Below are positions 36,067 to 44,169 of a stretch of DNA of 64,000 bases, piece by piece. Every line of letters begins with the position of its first letter. Positions within the stretch are counted from its first letter, which is position 1. Origin of the DNA: Bdellovibrionales bacterium (GTDB taxonomy: Bacteria; Bdellovibrionota; Bdellovibrionia; Bdellovibrionales; UBA1609); the NCBI GenBank assembly GCA_016716765.1, contig JADJVA010000004.1, positions 1 through 64,000 of the forward strand. Direction: 5' to 3'. The translations under genes were made by a program, and so were the position numbers. The notes under the pieces were generated by a model that saw only the letters and a list, made by a program, of their open reading frames with translations, searched no databases and was not told the origin of the DNA.

Positions 36067-36419
36067 AATCTCCCAGTCAATTTGAGGGTGTTTTTCTGCA
36101 TCGAGATCCTGTCGATTTGCGCCGTGGGATTCCGGGATTGAGTCAGATTGTGGAGAGTGCCCAGATGGGAAAGTTGAACGGGAAAAATCTTTTCGTGTTC
36201 TGTGGTCGACGACGGCACACGATCAAGATTCTGTATTTTGATCGAAGTGGGTTCTGTCTATGGCAAAAGCAATTGGATGTGGAAAAGTTCCCATGGCCGA
36301 GGAAATCTTTGCAGGAAGTAGTCCACATATCCACAGAGCAATTGAGCTGGCTTCTGGAAGGTTATGATGTTTGGAAAATGAAGCCATTTTCAGAAATAAA
36401 TTTTGAAAGAGTCTGTTGA
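36063..36419 (+). CDS. tnpB: IS66 accessory protein TnpB
   Basis: A 118-residue IS66 Orf2 family protein with the family pattern DPVDLRRGIPGLSQIV near the start, LFVFCGRRRHTIKILYFDRSGFCLW in the middle and WPRKSLQEVVHISTEQLSWLLEG at the end. Needed for transposition, biochemical role unclear. Confidence 0.9.
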   Translation: MKSPSQFEGVFLHRDPVDLRRGIPGLSQIVESAQMGKLNGKNLFVFCGRRRHTIKILYFDRSGFCLWQKQLDVEKFPWPRKSLQEVVHISTEQLSWLLEGYDVWKMKPFSEINFERVC

Positions 36420-36451
36420 TCTTTCGAAGAAAATGTTGAAGAGTCCCGCGC

Positions 36452-38005
36452 ATGCAGCCGCGAGAGCTATTTTCAAAACAAGAAGAGTTGTCCTCAGAGA
36501 ATGAAGGCCTGAGAGCGCGTGCTCGTCTTGATGAAGAGAAGATCAAGTTCCTGCAAAGTGAGGTCACTTGGTTGCATGAGCAGATCCGTTCTCTCAAACG
36601 AGCGCAGTTTGGTAGAAAGTCGGAGTCTTGGGTGTCGCCCGAACAGAGGGTTCTCTACAACGAAGTGGAACTTGAAGTCTCCAAAGGGACACCCGAAGAG
36701 GATGAGGCGCAGGTCGAGGTCACGGTTCCTTCGCATAAGAGGCAGCGGGGTCATCGTCGTCCAATCCCCGAGAACCTTGAGCGGGAAGTGGTGAAGATCG
36801 AGCTTCCAGAAAACGAGCGTTTTTCTGAAGAGGGGCAACCCTCTCAAGGTGATTGGCTGGGAGTTCTCGGAGAAGCTCAAGTATGAGCCAGCTAAAGTCA
36901 GTGTGATCCGCTATGAGCGGGCCAAGTATGGAGTGGATAGCGGGGACTATGTGAAGACCGCTCCGCCAGTGCCTTGCGTGATCCCTAAGGGGATTGCCAC
37001 TCCCGAGTTGCTTTCTGCCATTATCACCTCCAAATATTGCGATGGACTTCCGCTGTACCGGATTGAGGAGATCATGGAGCGTCAGGGAGTTGATCTTCCC
37101 CGCAGCACGATGGCCCGCTGGGTGGTGCAAGTAGCAGAGGCTCTTGTGCCTGTCTGGAATGTTCTTTCAGACCGGCTGATAACCTCTTTTTATGTGGCCG
37201 TGGATGAGACGCAAGTGCAGGTTCTCAAAGAGAATGGCAGGAAGGCCGAAGACAAATCATGGATGTGGGTGAGGAGTACTCCCTACGGGGACAAGAAGAT
37301 TGTTCTGTTTGATTACCGCACATCCCGGAGCCAAGAAGTGGCCAAGCAGCTTCTGGACGGGATTACAGGATATCTGCAATGTGACGGATTGAATGCCTAT
37401 GATGTGTTGGAAAAACAAGAGGGCGTGATCCGCATAGGATGTGGGATGCACTCCCGCAGGAAATTTGAATCCGCCACAGTGGATGGGGCTAAGTCCGGCC
37501 GAAGCCTTGGAGAGGCAGGACTTGGTTACTTTAAAAAACTGTATGATCTGGAAGAAAAAATCGGCGAGATGCCGCCTGAGGAGCGGTACCGCCTGAGGCT
37601 GGAAATAGCTGAGCCCATTTGGAAAGAGATGAAGGAGTGGGCTGAAAGGCATCAACCCAAGGTTCCAGTAAAAGCAAGATCGGAGGGGCCCTCCGCTACT
37701 TTTTGAATGAGTATGAGTACCTGACAGGCTACCTCAAGGATGGGCGTCTGGAGGCGGACAATGGCTTTACGGAGAGAGCGATCCGCAAGTATGCCATCGG
37801 AAGGAATGCGTGGCTGTTTTCCGACACCCCTGCGGGAGCCGAAGCCAGCAGTATCATGTACAGTTTCACTGTCACAGCCAAAATCAATGGGGTGAACCCC
37901 TACGCAGCCATGGTCCGATTGCTCACTGAACTACCACTGGGCAAATCCCTCGAAGACTTCGAGCGGCTCGCTGAGATCATTTTATCACCTGATTCTCGAG
38001 CCTGA
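36452..38005 (+). pseudogene. tnpC: IS66 transposase TnpC, two frameshifts
   Basis: Three frames together make one TnpC. Part 1 (36452 to about 36840) is the coiled-coil leader and linker (LKRAQFGRKSESW). Part 2 (to about 37675) is the DDE core, with VAVDETQVQVL, LQCDGLNAYDVL and GCGMHSRRKFE. Part 3 (to 38005) has the Glu-bearing LEADNGFTERAIRKYAIGRNAWLF. The first shift is near 36840 and the second at the AAAA of GTAAAAGCAAG near 37672, where one added A restores the frame. Confidence 0.85.
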
Positions 38006-38077
38006 AAAATACAGGTTATGAATCGCTTACGCTACACGCTATTCATTCGATTAAGATTCGACTTTTTAAACTGCAAT

Positions 38078-38323
38078 TCACGACCAAGCTGCTCTCGCAT
38101 GTGCGAATAAACTTCGAGGGACCTCTTGTCTACCTTCTGTTCTTGCGTTGGTAATCCGGTTTACGAAGCAATTCAAGATTTCATTTCTTCGTTTCATGAG
38201 GGTTCGTCTGAGGGATTCTATTTCGGGTATCTGGCTTAAAGCCATTTGATCTGTCATTCGAATTAGGATTCTGGCTGCTGTTCTATTACCTTTGATTCGG
38301 TAAAAGCCGTCAACAGCAAACAT
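38078..38323 (-). pseudogene. ISL3 transposase remnant (C-terminal)
   Basis: About 80 codons similar to the C-terminal part of the intact ISL3 transposase: DQMALSQIPEIESLRRTLMK and NCFVNRITNARTEG parallel DQMALSLLPEIKTLRKTLMK and NYFTTRITNGRTEG. The frame is lost after NARTEG. A decayed older copy of a related IS. Confidence 0.75.
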
Positions 38324-38375
38324 TGTGATGCTTTGTAACCTGCTGAATTTACTATGGTTAAAATTACTTGATATT

Positions 38376-39179
38376 ATGATCTATTTAACCGATAATAATG
38401 TCATGGGCTTGGTAGACTTTCTTGTTACTTCTAATACGCGAAAAGACCTTCTGCATCTCCTCTGGAGGGAGGGCGTGGAGGCGTCAGGACACCAATTGGC
38501 CTTACTATCAAAGGCGACATATTCAACTGTGCATGGTGAGCTTGAGGTTATGAAGCGAGAAGGCCTGGTAACCTCACGCAGACAAGGTCGAGCAAAGGTA
38601 TTTTCTAAGAATGACGGGTACCCGTCGAAAATGGCACTGCTCATTCTCCTAGAAGTGCCAAAATCCAAAAGTGTTGCTTCAGACGATGTCAGTGACGAGG
38701 ACGTTCGTTCCAATTTAGCAAGATTTGGCGCGCCCGTTGTCACTCAAGGAAAATCAACTTTGAACCTTTCTCTGGAAGAGGCCCTTGTTCGGGGGCTTGA
38801 TCTTGCAAGAAAAGATTCAACTGTTGCTAGAGCACTGCCAGTTGCTTTTGCTCGAAATAGAAAAACTTATGATCTTGCAAGACTTGAATATTTGGCCCGC
38901 AGGAATAAGGTGCTGCCTGTTTTGGGATTCTATCTGGAGCTTACGGCGATATTATCAAAAGACAAAAAGCTTCAAGTCTTTGCCAAGCAGCTCATGGACA
39001 AGCGCCGTAAAAAAATGGAATTATTTTTCAAAACTCAGAAAATAAACAAATATGAACAAAATTTAGCTGAGAAAAATACCCCTACAGTTGCGCGGCACTG
39101 GCATTTTTTGATGAATATGGGTCTAGATAGCTTTGAGACTCTTTTTAAGAAAAATGTTCTTGAAGGAGAATTTTCATGA
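38376..39179 (+). CDS. Winged-helix protein of unknown function
   Basis: About 267 residues from the ATG at 38376 (38403 and 38325 are also possible). The N-terminal 80 residues are a winged helix of ArsR/MarR type: TRKDLLHLLWREGVEASGHQ, LALLSKATYSTVHGELEVM, then a basic wing (TSRRQGRAKVF). The rest is charged and helical with no family I recognise. The stop overlaps the ATG of a following frame (39176), so it was the first gene of a coupled pair, the usual layout of a DNA-binding antitoxin or regulator with its enzyme partner. That partner is cut off by IS3. Confidence 0.65.
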   Translation: MIYLTDNNVMGLVDFLVTSNTRKDLLHLLWREGVEASGHQLALLSKATYSTVHGELEVMKREGLVTSRRQGRAKVFSKNDGYPSKMALLILLEVPKSKSVASDDVSDEDVRSNLARFGAPVVTQGKSTLNLSLEEALVRGLDLARKDSTVARALPVAFARNRKTYDLARLEYLARRNKVLPVLGFYLELTAILSKDKKLQVFAKQLMDKRRKKMELFFKTQKINKYEQNLAEKNTPTVARHWHFLMNMGLDSFETLFKKNVLEGEFS

Positions 39180-39220
39180 GTTTTCATGAATATAGATCCG
39201 ATGATTTGAAAAGACTAGAG
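39176..39220 (+). pseudogene. Start of a coupled partner gene, truncated by IS3
   Basis: An ATGA overlap with the winged-helix gene begins a frame reading MSFHEYRSDDLKRLEF, which then enters the IS3 left end. I could not find the rest beyond the right end of the IS, so it was deleted as well as interrupted. Confidence 0.55.
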
Positions 39221-39281
39221 TTCCCCAAAAATAGTGGACAGTTTTCTTCGAGCGGTTTAAACAAACCGATGGGAGATAACA

Positions 39282-39581
39282 ATGAGTTCAAAGAGAAGGG
39301 TTTTTTCAGAAGAGTATAAGGCCGAAGCCATTGATTTAGCAGAGAAAATGGGAACAACAAAGGCCTCACAAGATCTAGGTATAAATCCGGCAAATATTCG
39401 TCGATGGAAAATCGAAGCGCAATCAGGTCGCGCCGCTGCGAGCGGCGCGAAAACCTATGAAGAACTGGAGCTTGAGGTTCGAGAACTCAGAAAGGAAAAT
39501 GAGTATTTGAACAAAGTCAGCGATGTTCTAAAAAAAAGCCTAGGGATCATATCAAAGGATCAAATGAGAAATTCCAAATGA
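39282..39581 (+). CDS. IS3 OrfA
   Basis: A 99-residue HTH_Tnp_1 protein: SEEYKAEAIDLAEKMGTTKA then a recognition helix (NPANIRRWKIEA), followed by a leucine-zipper-like coiled coil (ELELEVRELRKENEYLNKVS). Its end overlaps orfB by 4 bases, where a -1 programmed frameshift would make OrfAB. Confidence 0.9.
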   Translation: MSSKRRVFSEEYKAEAIDLAEKMGTTKASQDLGINPANIRRWKIEAQSGRAAASGAKTYEELELEVRELRKENEYLNKVSDVLKKSLGIISKDQMRNSK

Positions 39582-40434
39582 TTTTGGACCTTTCAAATGA
39601 AGTTCCTATCAACCGCCTGTGCAGACATTTTGGGGTGAGTACCAGTGGGTATTACCAATGGAAAGCGAATAGTCAGTTCAAATTCTTGACGAAAAAAAGG
39701 GAAATCTGCAAGGAAATTGAGGAGATTTTCAAAGCTAGCAAAAGTACCTATGGCTCACCAAGGATCTTTCATGAGCTGAGGAGCAAGGGATTTTCTGTAA
39801 GTGAAAATACTGTTGCGAAGTATATGAGGGAGATGGGATTGGATGCCCGATTAAAGAAAAATATCGAGTGAGAACGACTAATTCGAACCACGAGGGCCCA
39901 ATTGCTCCACGAGTTTTCAGGATCGAGGATGATCTGCCCAAAGACTCTAATCAGGTCTTTGCCGGAGATATCACTTATCTGAGATTTGGATCTGGCTTTT
40001 TCTATCTGGCCATAGTTCTCGATGTTTGTACCCGAAAAGTTGTGGGCTGGTCGGTCACTGACAGTTTAGAAACCACCGGGGTCTTGAATGCTCTGCAGAT
40101 GGCATTGGCTAATTGCGGAAATAGAGCGAAGATCGTCTTTCACTCGGACCGCGGGATTCAGTACGCGAGCAAATTATTTTTGGCTTTGCTAAAGAAGAAG
40201 GATGTGATTCCGAGCATGAGTCGCAAGGGAAACTGCTACGACAATTCGATTGTTGAGAGTTGGTTCAAGTCATTCAAGTCTGAGTGTCTTTACCGTCATG
40301 ACTACAAAACCGAAGCAGAGTTGAGAATCTTAGTTTTTGAGTATATTGAAACCTGGTACAATAAAAAAAGATTGCATTCATCGCTTGGCTATCAAAGTCC
40401 TTTGGAGTATGAATCAACACTAAATGCCGCCTGA
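39578..40434 (+). pseudogene. IS3 OrfB transposase, one frameshift
   Basis: Two frames: 39578-39871 gives the HTH_21 region (YGSPRIFHELRSKGFSV), and 39868-40434 the rve integrase core with Asp in FAGDITYLRF, Asp in FHSDRGIQYAS and Glu in NSIVESWFKSFK. The shift lies in the A5 run at about 39857 (AAGAAAAATATCG): one more A gives a continuous KKKYRVRTTNSN reading. Confidence 0.88.
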
Positions 40435-40491
40435 GAAACTATCCAGTTTTTCTGGGGAATTCCACTCCAGCCTGCCAACGGTGGTGAGTCG

Positions 40492-40872
40492 TTATACAGA
40501 TTTCAAATGTTTTTCGAGCCATCCAGCAATTTCATCAATGTCGGCTTTACTTTTTATAACTCGGTCAATAATAAATGATTCGCCATTGTCAGCATCGACC
40601 TTTAATCGATACCCATTCATCCTAAGAAAAATCGCAGTTGTGGCAAAAGCGACCCGTTTGTTGCCGTCAATAAAGGCGTGGTTTTGGGCTAAGCTTTGCA
40701 AAAGGGCTGCCGCTTCAAGAGATAGGCTTTTGTAGTAGCCGGTTTGTGGTCGCATCAGCGCACTCTCCAGTAGCCCCATGTCTCGCACGCCATCTTTGCC
40801 ACCAAAGCGTTCAATAAGACGCGAGTGGAGCTCTATCGTCTCCAGAAGAGTGGGGTAGAGTGTGGTTTTCAT
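40492..40872 (-). CDS. doc: Doc-type toxin (Fic/DOC family)
   Basis: A 126-residue death-on-curing protein. The active-site loop reads HAFIDGNKRVAF, the Doc variant of the Fic motif; Doc phosphorylates EF-Tu and stops translation. The N-terminal LHSRLIERFGGKDGVRDMGLLESAL block is typical of the family. Its ATG overlaps the antitoxin stop by 4 bases. The gene ends close to the IS3 right end but looks whole. Confidence 0.92.
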   Translation of the reverse strand: MKTTLYPTLLETIELHSRLIERFGGKDGVRDMGLLESALMRPQTGYYKSLSLEAAALLQSLAQNHAFIDGNKRVAFATTAIFLRMNGYRLKVDADNGESFIIDRVIKSKADIDEIAGWLEKHLKSV

Positions 40873-41081
40873 TTAGCCAATCGTTTGAGGAGATTTGCGT
40901 GGTCACTTATGACTTCATCCATGGCACTGCGAAAAGCAGGGCGTACCTTTGAGCGTTGAAGATATTCTGCGACTGCCTCAGTGACTACGCTTGAGATGCT
41001 TCGATCTGCTTGATTAACGTAGGACTTGAGATCTTTTAAGACCTTTTCATCAATTTGGGTGGCAAACTTTTTAACCTTCAT
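40869..41081 (-). CDS. Antitoxin of the Doc module (ribbon-helix-helix-like)
   Basis: About 70 residues from the ATG at 41081, which has GAGGT 7 bases upstream (a start at 41120 would add a tail without a site). The KKFATQIDEKVLKDLKSYV and ISSVVTEAVAEYLQ segments look like a ribbon-helix-helix DNA-binding domain rather than classic Phd. The C-terminal tail would bind Doc. Probably autoregulates the operon. Confidence 0.85.
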   Translation of the reverse strand: MKVKKFATQIDEKVLKDLKSYVNQADRSISSVVTEAVAEYLQRSKVRPAFRSAMDEVISDHANLLKRLAK

Positions 41082-41229
41082 GGGGATACCTCTGTGATAC
41101 AGAATTTCATGATGATTCATGATGTGTCAAGGAAATTCGATATTCGTCCCGTTTCCCCTGTTCAAACTTTTTTTAAGCGGTGTGCAGTTCTAGATCGATC
41201 AGATATTGAGTTCCTATTGATGATGCCAT

Positions 41230-43047
41230 CTACTGCTCTGTTGCCCCAATATCACAACTGCCACCCTGCGGGCGAGCCACACCTCTCTGATCTTTTGCGA
41301 TCATGCAGCTTTGCAATGGGACAGCATTGAGAGCTGGGCTCCCCACTCCCAAGAGGATCGATGGAATCGTATCTCCATTGAGCTGTGGACCAGCTGCATC
41401 GAGTAGAGGATCTGTTGATTCCAAATCACCAGGTTTGCCCTGAGCAGTCAATCCACAGGAATTCCCGCTGTCGATATTGTAACCGCCGGATGCGATGCCA
41501 CCTGTAAAACCCGTATTCCACCAGCAATTGGCTGCTCCTGGGACATCATTAATGATTGTGTGAGATATCTCTATGACTTGCTGCTCTACGGCGAGAGTCG
41601 CTCCGTTGCCCCCAGTCGCACTTCCTGAAAAGCTACAATTGGAAATAGTTATTGGCAGTTCGAATCCTGCGCTATCAACGTCTATAGCTCCACCAGAGCC
41701 AGCTGTCGCATGTGTCGTGCGATTGTCCACAAAAGTGGAATTGGTGATTGAAAAGCCATCAGAAAAAAATCCAAAGGCGAGAGCTCCACCATAGTAGAGA
41801 GCTGTATTATTCTCGAAGTAAGAGTCTTCGATCGTGTTGAAACGATCGGACCAACCATTTAGAAAGATGGCTCCACCGTCCCTGGCTGAATTATTCTTAA
41901 ATTGGCACCTTTTACTCGTCAAGCTGCCTTCGACATATATGGCACCACCTTTTTCAGAAGTTGTCGCTGTGTTGCCGATGAAAGAGGATCCCTCCAAGAA
42001 AACATCAAAATCTGAATAAATTGCGCCGCCATCATCGCCAGAAACACTGTTGTTTATCTGAGAATTCAGAATCGTCAATTTGTTGAAGGGAGAAGCTCCT
42101 GCTTTTTCGACCAGAGCAATCGCCCCTCCGCTCCCAACAATGTTCGTCACATTGTTTCCATCCAATAAACAATTTTCAATTGTGACTGATCCTTCCGAAT
42201 AGATGGCTCCTCCGTCCGCAAGATTAGTGGAGTTATTGAGAAGCCGACAGTCATCTATCTTTACGTTTGAGTTCAATCCGCCACGAATGGCTGCTCCAAC
42301 TTCATCGAAAGTAGTTTTTCTCCCATCTTCGAGAGTGATCCTAGATAAAGTCAAAAATGAGTTATCGGCGACAGTGAAGAGTCCTGTTTGATTTTGGCCG
42401 TCGAGAATGGTCGTCAATTTGTCGGCTCCGATAAGAGTCAAGTTCGAACTTATAGACAGCTCTCCACTCACCGGAAAACTATAAGTGCCTGCTGGTATAT
42501 TGACGATGCTGGGGATGCTGAGGGCATTGGCTTCTGTCACAGCGGCGCGCAAAGTGCAGTTGCCTAAAGAATCGGCACACAACGTATCGCCGGGATTAAG
42601 ATCTGGTGAGGTTCCCAGGCTCGCCATGGTGGTAAATTCGTAGGGCACGTAGAATTCAAAAGCATGAGTGGCAACTCTGCCATCGGCATGATGAGCCGAA
42701 ATGGTATAGGTCGCCGGCGCAACCTCGTCAGCAGGAGTCCCGGAAATAATTCCCGTCTCAGAATCTAAAGTAAATCCTGCCGGAAGAGCAGGTTCGATGC
42801 TAAAGCTCGCTGCCGTGCCAACAAGGGTCAGGACCATGGGAGCTATCGCCACGCTTTTCTTATAGAAGACCTCTGAGGAAATATGAGAAATGCTGAAGTT
42901 CTCTGGAGCTTCAGCAGGCGGAGCAATCGGATCTGATCCCGGCCCATACTGACCTCTGATTGTATTGTCGTCTAAACGACAAGAGGCCAAAGCAAAAACA
43001 AATGCAAATTTGATATATTTGCAAAAAAGTTCTTCTGAGCCCAACAC
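41230..43047 (-). CDS. Secreted beta-helix lipoprotein with Ig-like and CSLREAI-type domains
   Basis: A 605-residue outer-surface protein. A signal sequence ends in a lipobox (FALASC). Residues about 45-130 are a putative Ig domain (He_PIG type: LPAGFTLDSETGIISGTPAD). Then CTLRAAVTEANALS, a CSLREAI-like motif, starts a right-handed parallel beta-helix (residues 170-520) built of repeats with GGAIYSEGSVTIENC-like turns (GGAI at least six times), as in polymorphic autotransporters. A C-terminal DIGATEQ ends the choice-of-anchor layout. Start GTG; a G9 tract lies 11 bases upstream. Likely role: adhesion or carbohydrate binding. Confidence 0.82.
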   Translation of the reverse strand: MLGSEELFCKYIKFAFVFALASCRLDDNTIRGQYGPGSDPIAPPAEAPENFSISHISSEVFYKKSVAIAPMVLTLVGTAASFSIEPALPAGFTLDSETGIISGTPADEVAPATYTISAHHADGRVATHAFEFYVPYEFTTMASLGTSPDLNPGDTLCADSLGNCTLRAAVTEANALSIPSIVNIPAGTYSFPVSGELSISSNLTLIGADKLTTILDGQNQTGLFTVADNSFLTLSRITLEDGRKTTFDEVGAAIRGGLNSNVKIDDCRLLNNSTNLADGGAIYSEGSVTIENCLLDGNNVTNIVGSGGAIALVEKAGASPFNKLTILNSQINNSVSGDDGGAIYSDFDVFLEGSSFIGNTATTSEKGGAIYVEGSLTSKRCQFKNNSARDGGAIFLNGWSDRFNTIEDSYFENNTALYYGGALAFGFFSDGFSITNSTFVDNRTTHATAGSGGAIDVDSAGFELPITISNCSFSGSATGGNGATLAVEQQVIEISHTIINDVPGAANCWWNTGFTGGIASGGYNIDSGNSCGLTAQGKPGDLESTDPLLDAAGPQLNGDTIPSILLGVGSPALNAVPLQSCMIAKDQRGVARPQGGSCDIGATEQ

Positions 43048-43058
43048 GATATTTTTAT

Positions 43059-43067
43059 CCCCCCCCC
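43059..43067 (-). repeat. Poly-G tract (G9) upstream of the beta-helix lipoprotein
   Basis: Nine C on the plus strand, that is nine G ahead of the GTG start. Its place between promoter and start of a surface protein gene makes it a candidate phase-variation tract, or it may act as an unusual ribosome site. Confidence 0.6.
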
Positions 43068-43273
43068 AGATACGTACTCCAATTAACTATTCTAGCACGA
43101 TCACCATTATGCCAATAATGGAATGTGGGCCTTTCTCAGTTTGAAAAGTAGAGAAATTTTCATTCTTCTAATGAGAGGAGCGAATTGATTCATTGAATCC
43201 CAATTCGAGGCAGGTTTTAACAAATGACAAACCAGGCAAGTGCCTGCGAGGGCCCCCGATTTGGCAAAATGAT

Positions 43274-43356
43274 AGATGATCGTGCGCAAATTGGTTGAAC
43301 CGATTTCGATTGCAGAGGCACGGGTCTAGTCGATCAAGGCATTCTGGGTTGCAAAC
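43274..43356 (-). pseudogene. Fragment of an IS21-type istA gene
   Basis: This stretch reads QNALID, a stop, then ASAIEIGSTNLRTI, matching QNALIDKACASAIEISSISF in istA of IS21 element B (48.6 kb); the DNA strings GATCAAGGCATTCTGG are identical. It joins directly to ISL3-derived sequence, so the junction is a recombination scar. Confidence 0.7.
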
Positions 43357-43660
43357 TCCCTAAACCCATTGGCTCGAGAGAAAAAGTGTTCATCTATGCC
43401 AATGGTTTTTGGCCAGGGATAGTTGATATGCCTCTTCAGGTTCGTTTCTAGTCTCTCGTAAAGAGTCTGATAGACCGTCCAGGTCGAACACTCATAGGCC
43501 TTTCTGACCTTACTGAGATCAGTGAAGTTTTCACAAGCCCAAAGAACACCACGCCTAAATCTCTCCGTCGTTCTTTTTCCTTTTCTGATTCCTTGAACGG
43601 TTTCTGTGAAAGGCTTTCGACAGGTTTTGCAATAGAATCTGCGTTTTAAGACATAATGAA
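43357..43660 (-). pseudogene. ISL3 transposase remnant (N-terminal half)
   Basis: An open frame without a start, reading RRFYCKTCRKPFTETVQGI, then RFRRGVLWACENFTDL and YPWPKTIGIDEHFFSR. It parallels the intact ISL3 transposase from its zinc finger to the first catalytic Asp and then breaks into istA sequence. A decayed chimeric fragment. Confidence 0.8.
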
Positions 43661-43870
43661 TGTGGATTCCATTTACTTCTTGGCTCTACTTATATGGTTC
43701 TTTGGTTTTGGCTTCTCACAGGTTCATGCCCAAGGCAATCTTCCTCCTGGGGATTGGATATACAAGAAAAACGAGAATGGAAACCTAGAGCTAGAGCCAT
43801 TGGAAATGAATCACATATTTTGCTGCGCTCCCTGGGGCAAGAGCCATTCACACGGGAAAATGCCACTCAG
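43656..43870 (+). pseudogene. Possible secreted-protein fragment
   Basis: About 70 codons starting MNVDSIYFLALLIWFFGFG with a signal peptide ending near VHAQ, then polar sequence (GNLPPGDWIYKKNENGN). It is cut off where symporter-like sequence begins. Could be the start of a lost secreted protein; not recognised. Confidence 0.4.
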
Positions 43871-43871
43871 A

Positions 43872-44169
43872 TGGAACGGCTGGTGTACCGAGAGCCGGAC
43901 TTATCACACTTGCAATGGTCTTACGACAGGTCAACCTTCCCGAAGAGGGAATCACATTGGTAATTGGTGTTGATCGGCTGCTTGATATGGCGCGAACCGT
44001 AGTGAACGTGACAGGTGACGCCGTCGTCAGCTGTTTTGTGGCCAAAAGCGAAGGGCAACTCGACGGCTTGCAGGCCAGTTCAAGATTCACTCAGCGGTCC
44101 CTTGTTCTCTCGACTGTTCTTCTTAATTCTGTGACTCTCGTATTATCTCGCGAACTCCGGGAAGTTTAG
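43872..44169 (+). pseudogene. C-terminal fragment of a dicarboxylate/amino-acid:cation symporter
   Basis: The frame reads GTAGVPRAGLITLAMVLRQV, then EEGITLVIGVDRLLDMARTV and NVTGDAVVSCFVAKSEG, the conserved end of DctA/GltP-type sodium symporters (usual length about 420 residues). Only about 95 codons remain; the upstream part is missing. It converges on and overlaps the 783-residue gene by 47 bases. Confidence 0.8.

Larger units (their letters stand above)
35690..38030 (+). mobile_element. IS66-family element
   Basis: The left end GTAAGCGCTCCATAA (35690) and the right end TTATGAATCGCTTAC (ends 38030) form the GTAAGCG...CGCTTAC inverted repeats typical of IS66. The three IS66 genes tnpA, tnpB and tnpC lie inside in order. 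The flanking 8-mers GTTGCACC and GCTACACG are similar, not identical, so a target duplication is not proven. Confidence 0.88.
39221..40459 (+). mobile_element. IS3-family element
   Basis: Imperfect terminal repeats TTCCCCAAAAATAGTGGACAG (left, 39221, first 20 bases used) and the complement of CTATCCAGTTTTTCTGGGGA (right, to about 40459). The orfA and orfB genes lie inside. No clear 3-bp target duplication was seen. Confidence 0.85.

Noticed and set aside
39578..39581. The orfA/orfB overlap of IS3 as decay
   Set aside because: A short overlap with a -1 frame change there is the normal programmed frameshift of IS3; only the later shift near 39857 is abnormal.
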